Part shown: piece by piece, positions 15,103-22,664 of the stretch
Layout of the letters: the number at the start of each line of letters is the position of its first letter
Numbering within the stretch: position 1 is the first letter of the stretch
Notes under the pieces: generated by a model
What the model was told of the DNA's origin: nothing
Seen by the model: the letters and a program-made list of their open reading frames with translations, nothing else
Database searches by the model: none
Position numbers and translations under genes: made by a program
Assembly: GCA_002344565.1 (NCBI GenBank)
Contig: DDTZ01000124.1
Coordinates: forward strand, 27,240 to 57,700
Source of the DNA: Bdellovibrionaceae bacterium UBA2351
Lineage (GTDB): Bacteria; Bdellovibrionota; Bdellovibrionia; Bdellovibrionales; Bdellovibrionaceae
Direction of reading: 5' to 3'
Length of the DNA: 30,461 bases

Positions 15103-16194
15103 GTGAGTAAACCTATGCGTGTCCTAATTCTAGGCCTGTTCTCAGTCATTTTTTCGGCCATTTTTTTTGTTGGCTATTTATATTGGACGTTTATTTTTTC
15201 AACGGCATCTAACTTTAAAAAAGATGTCGTGTATGAAGTGACTCCACAAAAATCATTTATGACAATTGCGGGGGAACTAGAATCCCAAGAACTTATCAAA
15301 AACGCGCAGTTCTTTAATGTATATGCGCGCCTCACGGGCTTGCGCTCAAAAATTAAAGTGGGCGAGTATGCATTGAATACAGAAATGCGTCCAAGCGAAA
15401 TTTTGAATGTTTTAGTTTCTGGAAAAAGTATGTTCCGCCCTTTCACGATTCCAGAAGGGTATAACTTATTTGAAATCGCAGATATCATTGAGAAAAATAA
15501 ATTAGGAACCAAGGATGAATTTTTAAGACTTGTTTTCGATAAAGGCTTCATAAAAGAACTTTATGACGACAAATTGCTTTTATCGGCTGATATCTTGAGC
15601 TTAGAGGGTTACCTGTATCCAGAAACATATCAGGTTACAAAATACATGGGCCTAAAAGATATAATTAGAGCCCAAGTAAAACAGTTCCGCAGAAATTTTG
15701 ATGATGTTCTAAAATTAAATAAAATTTCTTACTTAACTAAAGAACAGATTCTAGTTCTTGCCAGCATTATTGAAAAAGAAACTGGCAATGCTAAAGAACG
15801 TCCTTTGATTTCATCTGTATTTCACAATCGCATTCAAAAAAAAATGAAACTACAGACCGATCCTACGACTCTTTATGGAAAGTCCCTACTATCTAGGAAA
15901 TTAGAAAACAATATTACCCGTAAAGATCTATTAGCAACGGATAATCTATATAATACATATGTTATTGCTTTTTTACCACCCGGCCCGATTTCGAATCCTG
16001 GCCGTGATTCTTTGATGGCCGCAATCGAGCCCGCTCAGACCCCGTTTCTATTCTTTGTAAGTCAAAATGACGGGACGACCCGATTTACAGAGTCTTTAAG
16101 TGAGCACAACAAGAACGTTCAAGAGACTCAACTAGATCCTAAAGCTCGCGAAGGTAAATCTTGGCGGGATCTAAAACAAGAAGTTAAGCAATAA
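15103..16194 (+). CDS. mltG: Endolytic murein transglycosylase MltG (YceG)
   Basis: Cuts nascent peptidoglycan strands at the inner membrane and so sets glycan length. An N-terminal membrane helix spans about residues 6-30, followed by a LysM-like part (SFMTIAGELESQELIKNAQF) and the catalytic domain. Glu224 in ASIIEKETGNAKERP corresponds to the catalytic Glu218 of E. coli MltG. KLQTDPTTLYG and FLPPGPISNPGRDSLMAAI are family signatures. GTG start at 15103, with AGGA 8 bases upstream. Its 363 residues are slightly longer than E. coli MltG (340). The 10-base gap to astD suggests co-transcription with the catabolic genes, which has no obvious logic. Confidence 0.93.
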   Translation: MSKPMRVLILGLFSVIFSAIFFVGYLYWTFIFSTASNFKKDVVYEVTPQKSFMTIAGELESQELIKNAQFFNVYARLTGLRSKIKVGEYALNTEMRPSEILNVLVSGKSMFRPFTIPEGYNLFEIADIIEKNKLGTKDEFLRLVFDKGFIKELYDDKLLLSADILSLEGYLYPETYQVTKYMGLKDIIRAQVKQFRRNFDDVLKLNKISYLTKEQILVLASIIEKETGNAKERPLISSVFHNRIQKKMKLQTDPTTLYGKSLLSRKLENNITRKDLLATDNLYNTYVIAFLPPGPISNPGRDSLMAAIEPAQTPFLFFVSQNDGTTRFTESLSEHNKNVQETQLDPKAREGKSWRDLKQEVKQ

Positions 16195-16203
16195 AAGGTT
16201 TTA

Positions 16204-18528
16204 ATGGCAATCTACCCGCTATCAAAGTTGTTGTTTAGAGCGCACGAACTCACTAATACCCAATTTCGCTTATGCCCAGAATGCCTAAAAGAAAATAATA
16301 TAGAAACCTCTAGTTGTTCTTATTGCGGTGAAGACATCACTAATTATGACGAAGAAAAATTTATCTTTGAACGTATTAAAAGAATTTCAGATATAGAAGA
16401 AATAGGCATTGGCGCAGGAAACGAAAAACTAAATCGTGAAAAAAATAAATTCAATACTCAATATGATCTTTGGGACCAAGTTGTTCTAATTGCCAAATTC
16501 CTACGTTCCTACACACTATCAAGAATAGATCCGTTAGAATATGCACGCTCGTTTTTATCGCATTTCCCGCTGACCGAAAAAATGATAGAAGCACTTCAAG
16601 TTAATCCAATTAATTTACAACTTTCAAAGCAGAACTCTAGCGATATAAAGAAAAAGCTAATGGAAATCGAACATCGAGATAACTTTGGTTTCTACGCAGA
16701 CTTTGCAAGTTGGAGCTGGGTCTTTTTGGACGAGACAGAAAGTCCGTTCATCTATAAAAACCTGAACTGGATTAATGTTCGCTATGGATCCTATAAAGAT
16801 TATAACGGACAGGACATCTATATTGATGAAAAAAACCCTGTCCATGTCGACAAAGCGATTGAAAATATTCAGGCATTTGAGCCAACAAAACTAAATATCG
16901 AAGTATTGTTGTTTCCTTTACACTGGAAGTTTTTAGCCGAAGAAAAATTTAAGATAAATGTAAAGCCCATGGTCAGCAAACCGCGCTACCAAGCTGCTTT
17001 AGAACGATGGATTCCAAAAACGAAGTCTCATCAAGCCTGGAAAGAGTTAGGAATTTATTTCTGTCAAAATGCTCAAGGGGAGCTTTGCGAAGTCATCCGT
17101 GAGTATCGCGATCAACAGATCGCGCAGGAATTTGACGAGAGAGATTTCAACTTCCTATTTTCACTAGCTATGATTTCCAATCAGGCTTCTGAAACTATTC
17201 TAGAGTTTCCAAGTAAAAGAGATTCCTATTTTGCACCTCTAATTTCGCTTTATCGAGATGAATCTTACATAAAAGATTATTTTTTGAACTCTTCAAATCG
17301 AGAGGCTTGGATTCGCGCATTGCATTTTTATGATTTTTCGATGTTTCCGTTGCCTTCGGAGTTAGCCGCTAAAATTATAAACGAGGTTTCTGATGAGGAA
17401 TACGCTAATGCTATCGGCCTTATTCATCGAAGTCTTTTAAAATTTCTACTTAAACCGGCTATAGAAAGTGGCTCAAAAAAGAAGATTAGTCTGACTTTAA
17501 ATGTCTCTAAGGATTGGGACAACGAATTGCAAAGTGTAAATCTTGTCGAATTGTATAAAAAAGACTCGGAAACTTTACTATTGTTGCTAGAGAAAACCTC
17601 TGCAAACTACACTTGGGCATCGTCAGCAATTATCCAACTACTAAAAGAACGACCAACCAGTGAACGTTTGGTTACTACGTGTCTTCAAATTTTAAGAAAA
17701 GACTCTAGCAATAAATCAAATTTATTTCCGAAACTTTTCAATTTGTGGATAGAAAGCAGGACGCAAAATGTGCCTAATCTCTCTTCTAAATATTTTGACT
17801 CCTTACCTGCATTTATGGAATCAAAAAATATTTTTTCCTTGGATTTTAAAGAGGCCGACTTTAGAAAAAATTTGTTAGCTCTTTGGACATCAACCGATGG
17901 GCACGTATCAAGCTTAGCCGAGGAATTTATAGATTCGCATGTAGACATTAGAGGTACGCGACTGGGATCGGTGGAATCCAATTATAGCGACCAAGACATC
18001 TTTAAGTTATTTAGAGTTATTTTAGTAAACTCAAAACTAAGAGGCCCTCGGTCCATTGCGTATACTTTTATTTTTGAATTGATGCAGCAGGATCGTCTTT
18101 CGACTGAAGAGTTAAAAGTCTTATGGGCAGACTTGCCAATGATGGATAACGAGCACCGGGTACAACTCGAATATCGTGTAAAAGAAAAACTGCCACCACC
18201 AGCCGCCGTAAAAGCGGAACCAATGCAAACGGAGGCCGAAGCTAAAGCCAAAGCGGCACTAGACGAGTTAGCCGAGCTAAAAATAAAAATGGCACAGATG
18301 GAACAGCAGCAAAAAATAGCCGATGAAAGAAATCGAATCATCCAGGAAGTAAAAGATAAATCCGCTCGATACCAAATAAAGCTGACTGAACTTCAAAGCC
18401 AATATCAGATCGAAGTCACTAAAATCATGGCAAGTTCACTAGCTCCAGATGAAAAATCAAAAAAAGTAACTGAATTATCCGTTCAGTTTCAGAAGGACAT
18501 GCAAACCGTTTCAGAAATTTTGAAATAG
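16204..18528 (+). CDS. Unrecognised 774-residue protein: zinc ribbon, helical body, coiled coil
   Basis: I do not recognise this protein as a family. Residues 24-41 form a likely zinc ribbon, CPEC then 10 residues then CSYC. The middle (about 50-660) is mostly helical with many Leu/Phe-rich segments, such as VVLIAKFLRSYTLSRIDPLE and LLLLLEKTSANYTWASSAII. It could be HEAT-like but has no clear repeat period by eye. After PPPAAV (about 676), an Ala/Glu/Lys/Gln-rich stretch to the end is a strong coiled-coil candidate (EAKAKAALDELAELKIKMAQ). There is no signal peptide or membrane helix. It starts 9 bases after mltG with AAGG upstream, so it may work with that enzyme or the divisome from the cytoplasm (inference). 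Confidence 0.8.
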   Translation: MAIYPLSKLLFRAHELTNTQFRLCPECLKENNIETSSCSYCGEDITNYDEEKFIFERIKRISDIEEIGIGAGNEKLNREKNKFNTQYDLWDQVVLIAKFLRSYTLSRIDPLEYARSFLSHFPLTEKMIEALQVNPINLQLSKQNSSDIKKKLMEIEHRDNFGFYADFASWSWVFLDETESPFIYKNLNWINVRYGSYKDYNGQDIYIDEKNPVHVDKAIENIQAFEPTKLNIEVLLFPLHWKFLAEEKFKINVKPMVSKPRYQAALERWIPKTKSHQAWKELGIYFCQNAQGELCEVIREYRDQQIAQEFDERDFNFLFSLAMISNQASETILEFPSKRDSYFAPLISLYRDESYIKDYFLNSSNREAWIRALHFYDFSMFPLPSELAAKIINEVSDEEYANAIGLIHRSLLKFLLKPAIESGSKKKISLTLNVSKDWDNELQSVNLVELYKKDSETLLLLLEKTSANYTWASSAIIQLLKERPTSERLVTTCLQILRKDSSNKSNLFPKLFNLWIESRTQNVPNLSSKYFDSLPAFMESKNIFSLDFKEADFRKNLLALWTSTDGHVSSLAEEFIDSHVDIRGTRLGSVESNYSDQDIFKLFRVILVNSKLRGPRSIAYTFIFELMQQDRLSTEELKVLWADLPMMDNEHRVQLEYRVKEKLPPPAAVKAEPMQTEAEAKAKAALDELAELKIKMAQMEQQQKIADERNRIIQEVKDKSARYQIKLTELQSQYQIEVTKIMASSLAPDEKSKKVTELSVQFQKDMQTVSEILK

Positions 18529-18651
18529 GTGCCTATCTCATTTTGACCATTTCAATCCTACACATGTATAGACTTTAGACAGTGTCTCATTCTGAGCCGC
18601 AGTTAAGTGATTGAAACTATGTCGAAATTTCGGTCTCAAATTGAATGTCTC

Positions 18652-18667
18652 TGGCACATGTATCGCA
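18652..18667 (+). promoter_or_regulatory. Sigma54-type promoter for the small secreted protein at 18708
   Basis: TGGCACATGTATCGCA has GG and GC exactly 10 bases apart and matches the sigma54 consensus (TGGCAC, N5, TTGCA) at all but one core position. A perfect 11-base palindrome, AGACAGTGTCT (18577-18587), lies about 65 bases upstream, where an enhancer-binding protein could sit. Transcription would start near 18678. Confidence 0.5.
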
Positions 18668-18707
18668 ATGATAAAAAAGCAGAACGATACTTCATAAGGA
18701 GACATTT

Positions 18708-18893
18708 ATGAAAGCTTTAATCCTATCACTAGTAATTGCATTCTCTAGCTCTTTCGCATTAGCAAACTGCCCTCTAGCGGATGCTTCATTCAACAGCAAC
18801 CAAGGTAAATTAACTCGCTCTATGAAATCAGCTCCCGTTCATCAAAACAACGTGCGCACACAACAAGTAGTTTACGGCGGTCAAACTAAGTAA
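18708..18893 (+). CDS. Small secreted protein, 61 residues
   Basis: A short ORF with a classical Sec signal peptide (MKALILSLVIAFSSSFALA, cut before NCPL). It leaves a mature product of about 42 residues that is basic, polar, and contains one Cys at the very start. AAGGAG lies about 6 bases before the ATG and a sigma54-like promoter lies further up, which supports a real gene. No family is recognised. The N-terminal NCPLADASFNSNQGK has no lipobox (Ala-Asn-Cys), so it is probably a free periplasmic or exported peptide. The single Cys could allow dimerisation. Confidence 0.75.
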   Translation: MKALILSLVIAFSSSFALANCPLADASFNSNQGKLTRSMKSAPVHQNNVRTQQVVYGGQTK

Positions 18894-18912
18894 TCTTAGG
18901 AATATTTGAAAC

Positions 18913-18937
18913 CTGGGCGATCTAAAGTATCGCTCAG
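18913..18937. terminator. Hairpin between convergent genes
   Basis: Stem CTGGGCGAT/ATCGCTCAG with one G-T pair and a 7-base loop, placed between the plus-strand gene ending at 18893 and the minus-strand gene ending at 18950. No T-tract follows on either strand, so termination would be weak or Rho-assisted. Confidence 0.45.
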
Positions 18938-18949
18938 TGTATTCGAGTA

Positions 18950-19210
18950 TTAGCGACTAGCGCGATCAACAGCGTTTGAACCGCTATTGAAAATATCTTT
19001 AAAGAATCGTTTTGTCGAATGAGCACCGTTTTCAATCAACAACGCCCCACCCTTAGCGGCTGTCCGGATGTGCTGTGGCACTTGCGATGTATAGAACCAA
19101 TCGGTCACATGACCTTCCAGACTTTTTCCCCTCATCTCAACTTGTAGCGCTCCCACAATAATTATGGAAATTACGAAGTAGCGTACGACAATAAAAAAAT
19201 CTCCGATCAT
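18950..19210 (-). CDS. Small membrane-anchored protein of unknown function
   Basis: An 86-residue protein with one hydrophobic segment at about residues 5-24 (FFIVVRYFVISIIIVGALQV), followed by a polar, basic region of about 60 residues. It is likely anchored in the inner membrane. AAGGA is about 7 bases before the ATG. It starts 19 bases after the receiver gene and is probably co-transcribed with it, so it may be a membrane partner of that receiver (inference). No family is recognised. Confidence 0.65.
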   Translation of the reverse strand: MIGDFFIVVRYFVISIIIVGALQVEMRGKSLEGHVTDWFYTSQVPQHIRTAAKGGALLIENGAHSTKRFFKDIFNSGSNAVDRASR

Positions 19211-19229
19211 AATTTATCCTTAGCTTCCT

Positions 19230-19625
19230 TTAAACTGACTCTTTCATTTTTTGATGTGATCCTAATGAGTACCCAACTAGGCTTAAAGCCTCAAATAGAG
19301 TATCCTTGGTAAACGGCTTTTCTAGAAATGTATTCATACCATTACGTTCCGCCATTTGGATAATACCAGTGTTATCAATTGTCGAAATTCCAATAATCTT
19401 TAAGTCGGGCCAGATTTGCTTCATCTCGGAAATAGCTTCTACACCTGATTTTAAAGGCATTACGAAATCTAAAAAGGCTAAATCTGGCAGGGTACGCTTA
19501 ATAAGATCTACGGCCTCTAGGCCATTGTAGGCAGAACCAACGTGTTCAAATTCGCTTTCAGGGAGAACGTTCTTTATGATCTCGTGGATGAACGGAGCAT
19601 CGTCTGCAATGATATATCTAACCAT
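19230..19625 (-). CDS. Stand-alone response-regulator receiver (CheY-like)
   Basis: A 131-residue single receiver domain. Asp8-Asp9 form the metal-binding acidic pair (IIADDAPFIHEII). Asp53 is the phosphorylation site (LAFLDFVMPLKSG). Ser81/Thr82 and Lys103 (FLEKPFTKDTL) complete the active site. There is no output domain, so it must signal by protein contact as CheY does, or act in a phosphorelay. No histidine kinase is nearby. It is divergent from the outer-membrane protein gene at 19744 and precedes the small membrane protein gene at 18950-19210. Whether it targets the flagellar motor, the pilus or another output cannot be told. Confidence 0.9.
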   Translation of the reverse strand: MVRYIIADDAPFIHEIIKNVLPESEFEHVGSAYNGLEAVDLIKRTLPDLAFLDFVMPLKSGVEAISEMKQIWPDLKIIGISTIDNTGIIQMAERNGMNTFLEKPFTKDTLFEALSLVGYSLGSHQKMKESV

Positions 19626-19708
19626 ATTTCTATTTTGACCTAGGACAGCCGCGATTCCTATTTTCTTCTGTTTAATCTAGACAAAAGCAGTACAAATAAC
19701 TTGGTCCG

Positions 19709-19736
19709 TTGACCGAAAATCGCATACATACGAACA
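19709..19736 (+). promoter_or_regulatory. Possible promoter giving leaderless mRNA for the gene at 19744
   Basis: TTGACC (19709-19714) lies 35 bases before the ATG, with a poor -10 (GAACAT, around 19732-19737) at 17 bases spacing. No Shine-Dalgarno is visible, so transcription may begin at or next to the start codon. Confidence 0.35.
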
Positions 19737-19743
19737 TTAATTC

Positions 19744-21237
19744 ATGAAGGCATTAGCAATTTCCCGTTGGTCCAGTTTTTGGCTCGCATTTTTATTAGTA
19801 AACGTATTGAGTTTTTCAATACTGGCAAAAACTCCGGCGTACATAAATAACGAAGATGCCGCACTAAAAATCAAAACTGTTTTTCTTGAACCCTTCTCGG
19901 ATAACGTAAATTTAATTTACGCTTCAAAAGCGGAAATCAAAATTAAAAATTTGATAGAAAATGATAACCAGTGGGATGTGGTCGTCGGAAAAAAAGACGC
20001 GGACCTAGTGATCGAATCACGCTTAACGAAAAATCCAAAATCCTACACGCTGAAAATGGGACTACTATTTAAAAGCGGGATCGTAATTCAGGACAGTAAA
20101 GAGATCGACAATATTTTCGAAACCGAAAAAATCCTAGGACACTACGAAAACCTATTTCAAAATTTAAAATCTAGAATTCCATACCAAGGAATGATACTTA
20201 GTCGCACGCAAGATCAAGTAACAATCAATATTGGAGCCGCTCACGGGGTAGTTACTAATCAAGAGGTTCTAGCCATCCACATTGCTAAACTAAACTTGCA
20301 CCCAAAAACTCAAGCGTATTTGTCTTCGGAAAAAATCGTACTGGGAAAAATCATTCTGACAAAAGTAGATGAGTTTTTAAGTTTCGGCAAAATTGAGTTT
20401 GAACGGGAACCACAAATTCTGAAAAAAGAAACTAAAGTGGAGTTCTCGCGCCTAGATCGACCAAACTTAGCGGTACCAACTATCCCGCTCGAGCCAGGAG
20501 CAACAGCCGTACCACAAGGTGAATGGGTGCCAAGACAGCCACCACAGTACGGACGAGTTTCCGTGAGTGGCGGTTTAGTGCAGTATACGCAAAATCTGAA
20601 TTTCTTAACGGCGGGAAACAGAAGCTTATCGCAGTGGTTTACGCCAACCATCAAGGGTATAGCAGAACTATGGTTAAATCCAAATCTGCATTTAGAATTA
20701 TTTATCAGACAAAGCTCGTTCAAGGCTTCAAACCCGCTCCCAGGTTCAGAGCCAGGAAGTTTGAACATGAGCCTGAGCCAATACCAAATCAAAGCAAAGT
20801 ATAATTACGAAGTAGATAGCTCAGCCCGCGCTCCGCAATTTCAAGTAGCTTTCGGAATCGGTTCATTCCAAGCTCTTGCAGATAAAGCCACACCACTAGG
20901 CACAGGTGATCTCAGCTACGGAGGCGCACTGATAGGGTTCAAGGGAACTTTCGCAGTCTCTGAAGAAAGCCCCATTGATTTGGGATTATATTTCAATTAC
21001 TTCCTATCAAAGACAGCAAAAGATTCTGGTGATGCGGCTTCATCCGGCGTACAAATCACGGATTTCGGCATGATCGTCAGATACATGAAGACAATGAATC
21101 TCGCCTACACATTCGAATTATCATTTGAATCCTACGGCTCAGACTTTGATTTCGCAACGGGCTCGCGCACCGACCCAGTGAACAGCATCACTCACAAATT
21201 GACGTCAACACTTGCGGGGATTGAGTACTCGTTCTAG
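19744..21237 (+). CDS. Outer-membrane beta-barrel protein with periplasmic N-terminal part
   Basis: A 497-residue protein with a signal peptide of about 28 residues. A periplasmic region to about 240 contains GMILSRTQDQVTINIGAAHG followed by VVTNQEVLAIH, which resembles the C-terminal domain of FlgT-type proteins. After a Pro-rich linker (VPTIPLEPGATAVPQ) there is a barrel of about 220 residues with alternating aromatic/polar strands. It ends in LAGIEYSF, and a C-terminal Phe is the usual BAM signal. No Shine-Dalgarno is seen. The ligand or role is unknown; a link to envelope attachment or the flagellum is only a suggestion from the FlgT-like piece. Confidence 0.75.
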   Translation: MKALAISRWSSFWLAFLLVNVLSFSILAKTPAYINNEDAALKIKTVFLEPFSDNVNLIYASKAEIKIKNLIENDNQWDVVVGKKDADLVIESRLTKNPKSYTLKMGLLFKSGIVIQDSKEIDNIFETEKILGHYENLFQNLKSRIPYQGMILSRTQDQVTINIGAAHGVVTNQEVLAIHIAKLNLHPKTQAYLSSEKIVLGKIILTKVDEFLSFGKIEFEREPQILKKETKVEFSRLDRPNLAVPTIPLEPGATAVPQGEWVPRQPPQYGRVSVSGGLVQYTQNLNFLTAGNRSLSQWFTPTIKGIAELWLNPNLHLELFIRQSSFKASNPLPGSEPGSLNMSLSQYQIKAKYNYEVDSSARAPQFQVAFGIGSFQALADKATPLGTGDLSYGGALIGFKGTFAVSEESPIDLGLYFNYFLSKTAKDSGDAASSGVQITDFGMIVRYMKTMNLAYTFELSFESYGSDFDFATGSRTDPVNSITHKLTSTLAGIEYSF

Positions 21238-21286
21238 AAGATCTTTTGAAAAATTTAGTTCAAGAACTGAGAGCTGAAAGGAAAAA

Positions 21287-22264
21287 ATGAATTTTATATT
21301 TTTACCCCTCATAGCCGGTTTACTGAACTTTCTTTTAGTTTCCTGTTCAGGCGGCAGTTCTGAATCTGCCAACCCCGAAAATGCAGAACAAGCAGCAAAA
21401 ACTTGCTTGAATCAGTGGGACTTAAACTCCGAGTGGTCTAACGAGCAGGAAATTCAAATTTCTGGCTATTCCCAATCTGCAATGGAACCAAAGGTGGCTG
21501 CGGACGGGGGAGTGCTTCTCTGGAACGACAAACCAGCTGGCGGCGATACTCTGATGAATATACACTATGCCGTGAAACAAGTTGATCAGTCATGGCTGTA
21601 TATTGGTACGGTGCCTGGAACCGTAGATAATTCAAATCTTGATGGTGTTCCGGCTCTTGATTCCTCTTTAAATTTCTATTTTATCTCCACTCGCTCATAT
21701 GCAACAAACCAACAAACAATTTACTCAGGACTGTTAAGTGTACTCGGGGTAAATTCTTTAGGTGTAAGCTCCGTGGCTGCAGCTGATACCGCAATCAAGA
21801 ACACTCAATCAGGATTTCTAGATATGGACCTAGATGTCAGTTGGGATGGCACTCTCATGGTAGTCTCACGAGCACTGTTTGCAGGGAATCCATATCCAGA
21901 AACAAGCGAATTAAAACTATTTAGTGTATCTGCGCGACAAGCTTCCAATATCTCAAATAGCAATGAAACACTAGCAAACGTCAACTCTACTCTATGTCGT
22001 ACATATGCCGGGACACTTTCAAACGATAAGAAGGAACTCTATTTTACTATCATCCCGTCGACGTCGATTGCAGGGAGCGACTTTAGAATTCTCGTGGCTA
22101 AAAGAGCAACTATAACTGAACCTTTCGGTAAACCACAAGTTATCCAGGCCATAACCGGAACATACACGGAAGGGCCATCCCTTACCCAAGACGGAAAAAA
22201 TCTTTACTATCACAAATTCGACAGCGTCGCCGGCCGATTTAAAATATACAAAGTCACGAGATAA
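21287..22264 (+). CDS. Lipoprotein with WD40-like (PD40) beta-propeller repeats
   Basis: A 325-residue exported lipoprotein: lipobox LLVSC with Cys20, followed by a Gly/Ser-rich tether. The body holds TolB/PD40-like blades: LDSSLNFYFISTRSYATN, LSNDKKELYFTIIPS, and LTQDGKNLYYHKFDS. Each pairs a 'D/N-G/K-x-x-x-Y-F' strand with a turn. Such propellers bind proteins or sugars at the cell surface or in the periplasm. AAGGA is just upstream of the ATG. It lies 49 bases downstream of the barrel protein gene and may be co-transcribed. No enzymatic motif was seen. Confidence 0.78.
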   Translation: MNFIFLPLIAGLLNFLLVSCSGGSSESANPENAEQAAKTCLNQWDLNSEWSNEQEIQISGYSQSAMEPKVAADGGVLLWNDKPAGGDTLMNIHYAVKQVDQSWLYIGTVPGTVDNSNLDGVPALDSSLNFYFISTRSYATNQQTIYSGLLSVLGVNSLGVSSVAAADTAIKNTQSGFLDMDLDVSWDGTLMVVSRALFAGNPYPETSELKLFSVSARQASNISNSNETLANVNSTLCRTYAGTLSNDKKELYFTIIPSTSIAGSDFRILVAKRATITEPFGKPQVIQAITGTYTEGPSLTQDGKNLYYHKFDSVAGRFKIYKVTR

Positions 22265-22348
22265 ATTCTTTGTAAGTTCCTATTTCCAAGTCGTACCGAT
22301 ATTGACCTCCTGAATTTCAAAAAAGACTCTGGAATACTTTTCTAAGTA

Positions 22349-22610
22349 CCTTTTTGTTTTTGTAGAGTCTTTTGTTCTCCATCGTTGGATTTGAAACATT
22401 CACTGAACATCCTTTTATAGAAAAGACTTTGTTATTTTGGAGGCTCCACCGCCGCATGGATGCGGTATTGTTGCCGAAGGCAACCGGTGGCAGAGCCCAT
22501 GGAGGGCGCCCTCCAAAATAACAAAGTCTTTTCTATAAAAGGTATGCACTCGCCGCGATCCGCTTCGAAGCCAACGACGGAGAACAAAAGACTCTACAAA
22601 AACAAAAAGG
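22349..22610. repeat. Palindromic element C: nested long inverted repeats beside groEL
   Basis: It fills most of the 400-base gap 22265-22664. The outer arms at 22349-22388 and 22571-22610 match at 39/40 positions, and the inner arms at 22411-22443 and 22510-22542 match at 33/33. The apex contains a stem CCACCG/CGGTGG (22446-22451 with 22485-22490). This encloses hairpin CCGCA/TGCGG with loop TGGA (22452-22465) and hairpin GTTGCC/GGCAAC with loop GAA (22470-22484). A further hairpin, GCCC/GGGC with loop ATGGA, lies at 22495-22507. A third copy of the AGAGTCTTTT motif lies inverted at 22321-22330. The outer right arm includes the T-tract of the groEL terminator. Confidence 0.9.
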
Positions 22611-22627
22611 CCGGCTTTTGGCCGACC
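22604..22627 (-). terminator. Intrinsic terminator of groEL
   Basis: On the minus strand, stem GGTCGGC/GCCGGCC (one T-G pair) with a 5-base loop is followed by TTTTTGTTTTTG. It lies about 40 bases after the groEL stop. The T-tract overlaps the outer arm of element C. Confidence 0.85.
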
Positions 22628-22664
22628 TTTCCGCGATGAACGTTATCATGTACTCCCTAAGGAA

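Noticed and set aside
20310..20792. A 160-codon minus-strand ORF
   Set aside because: It lies inside the barrel protein gene on the other strand; composition is that of a shadow frame, with no ribosome site or domain.
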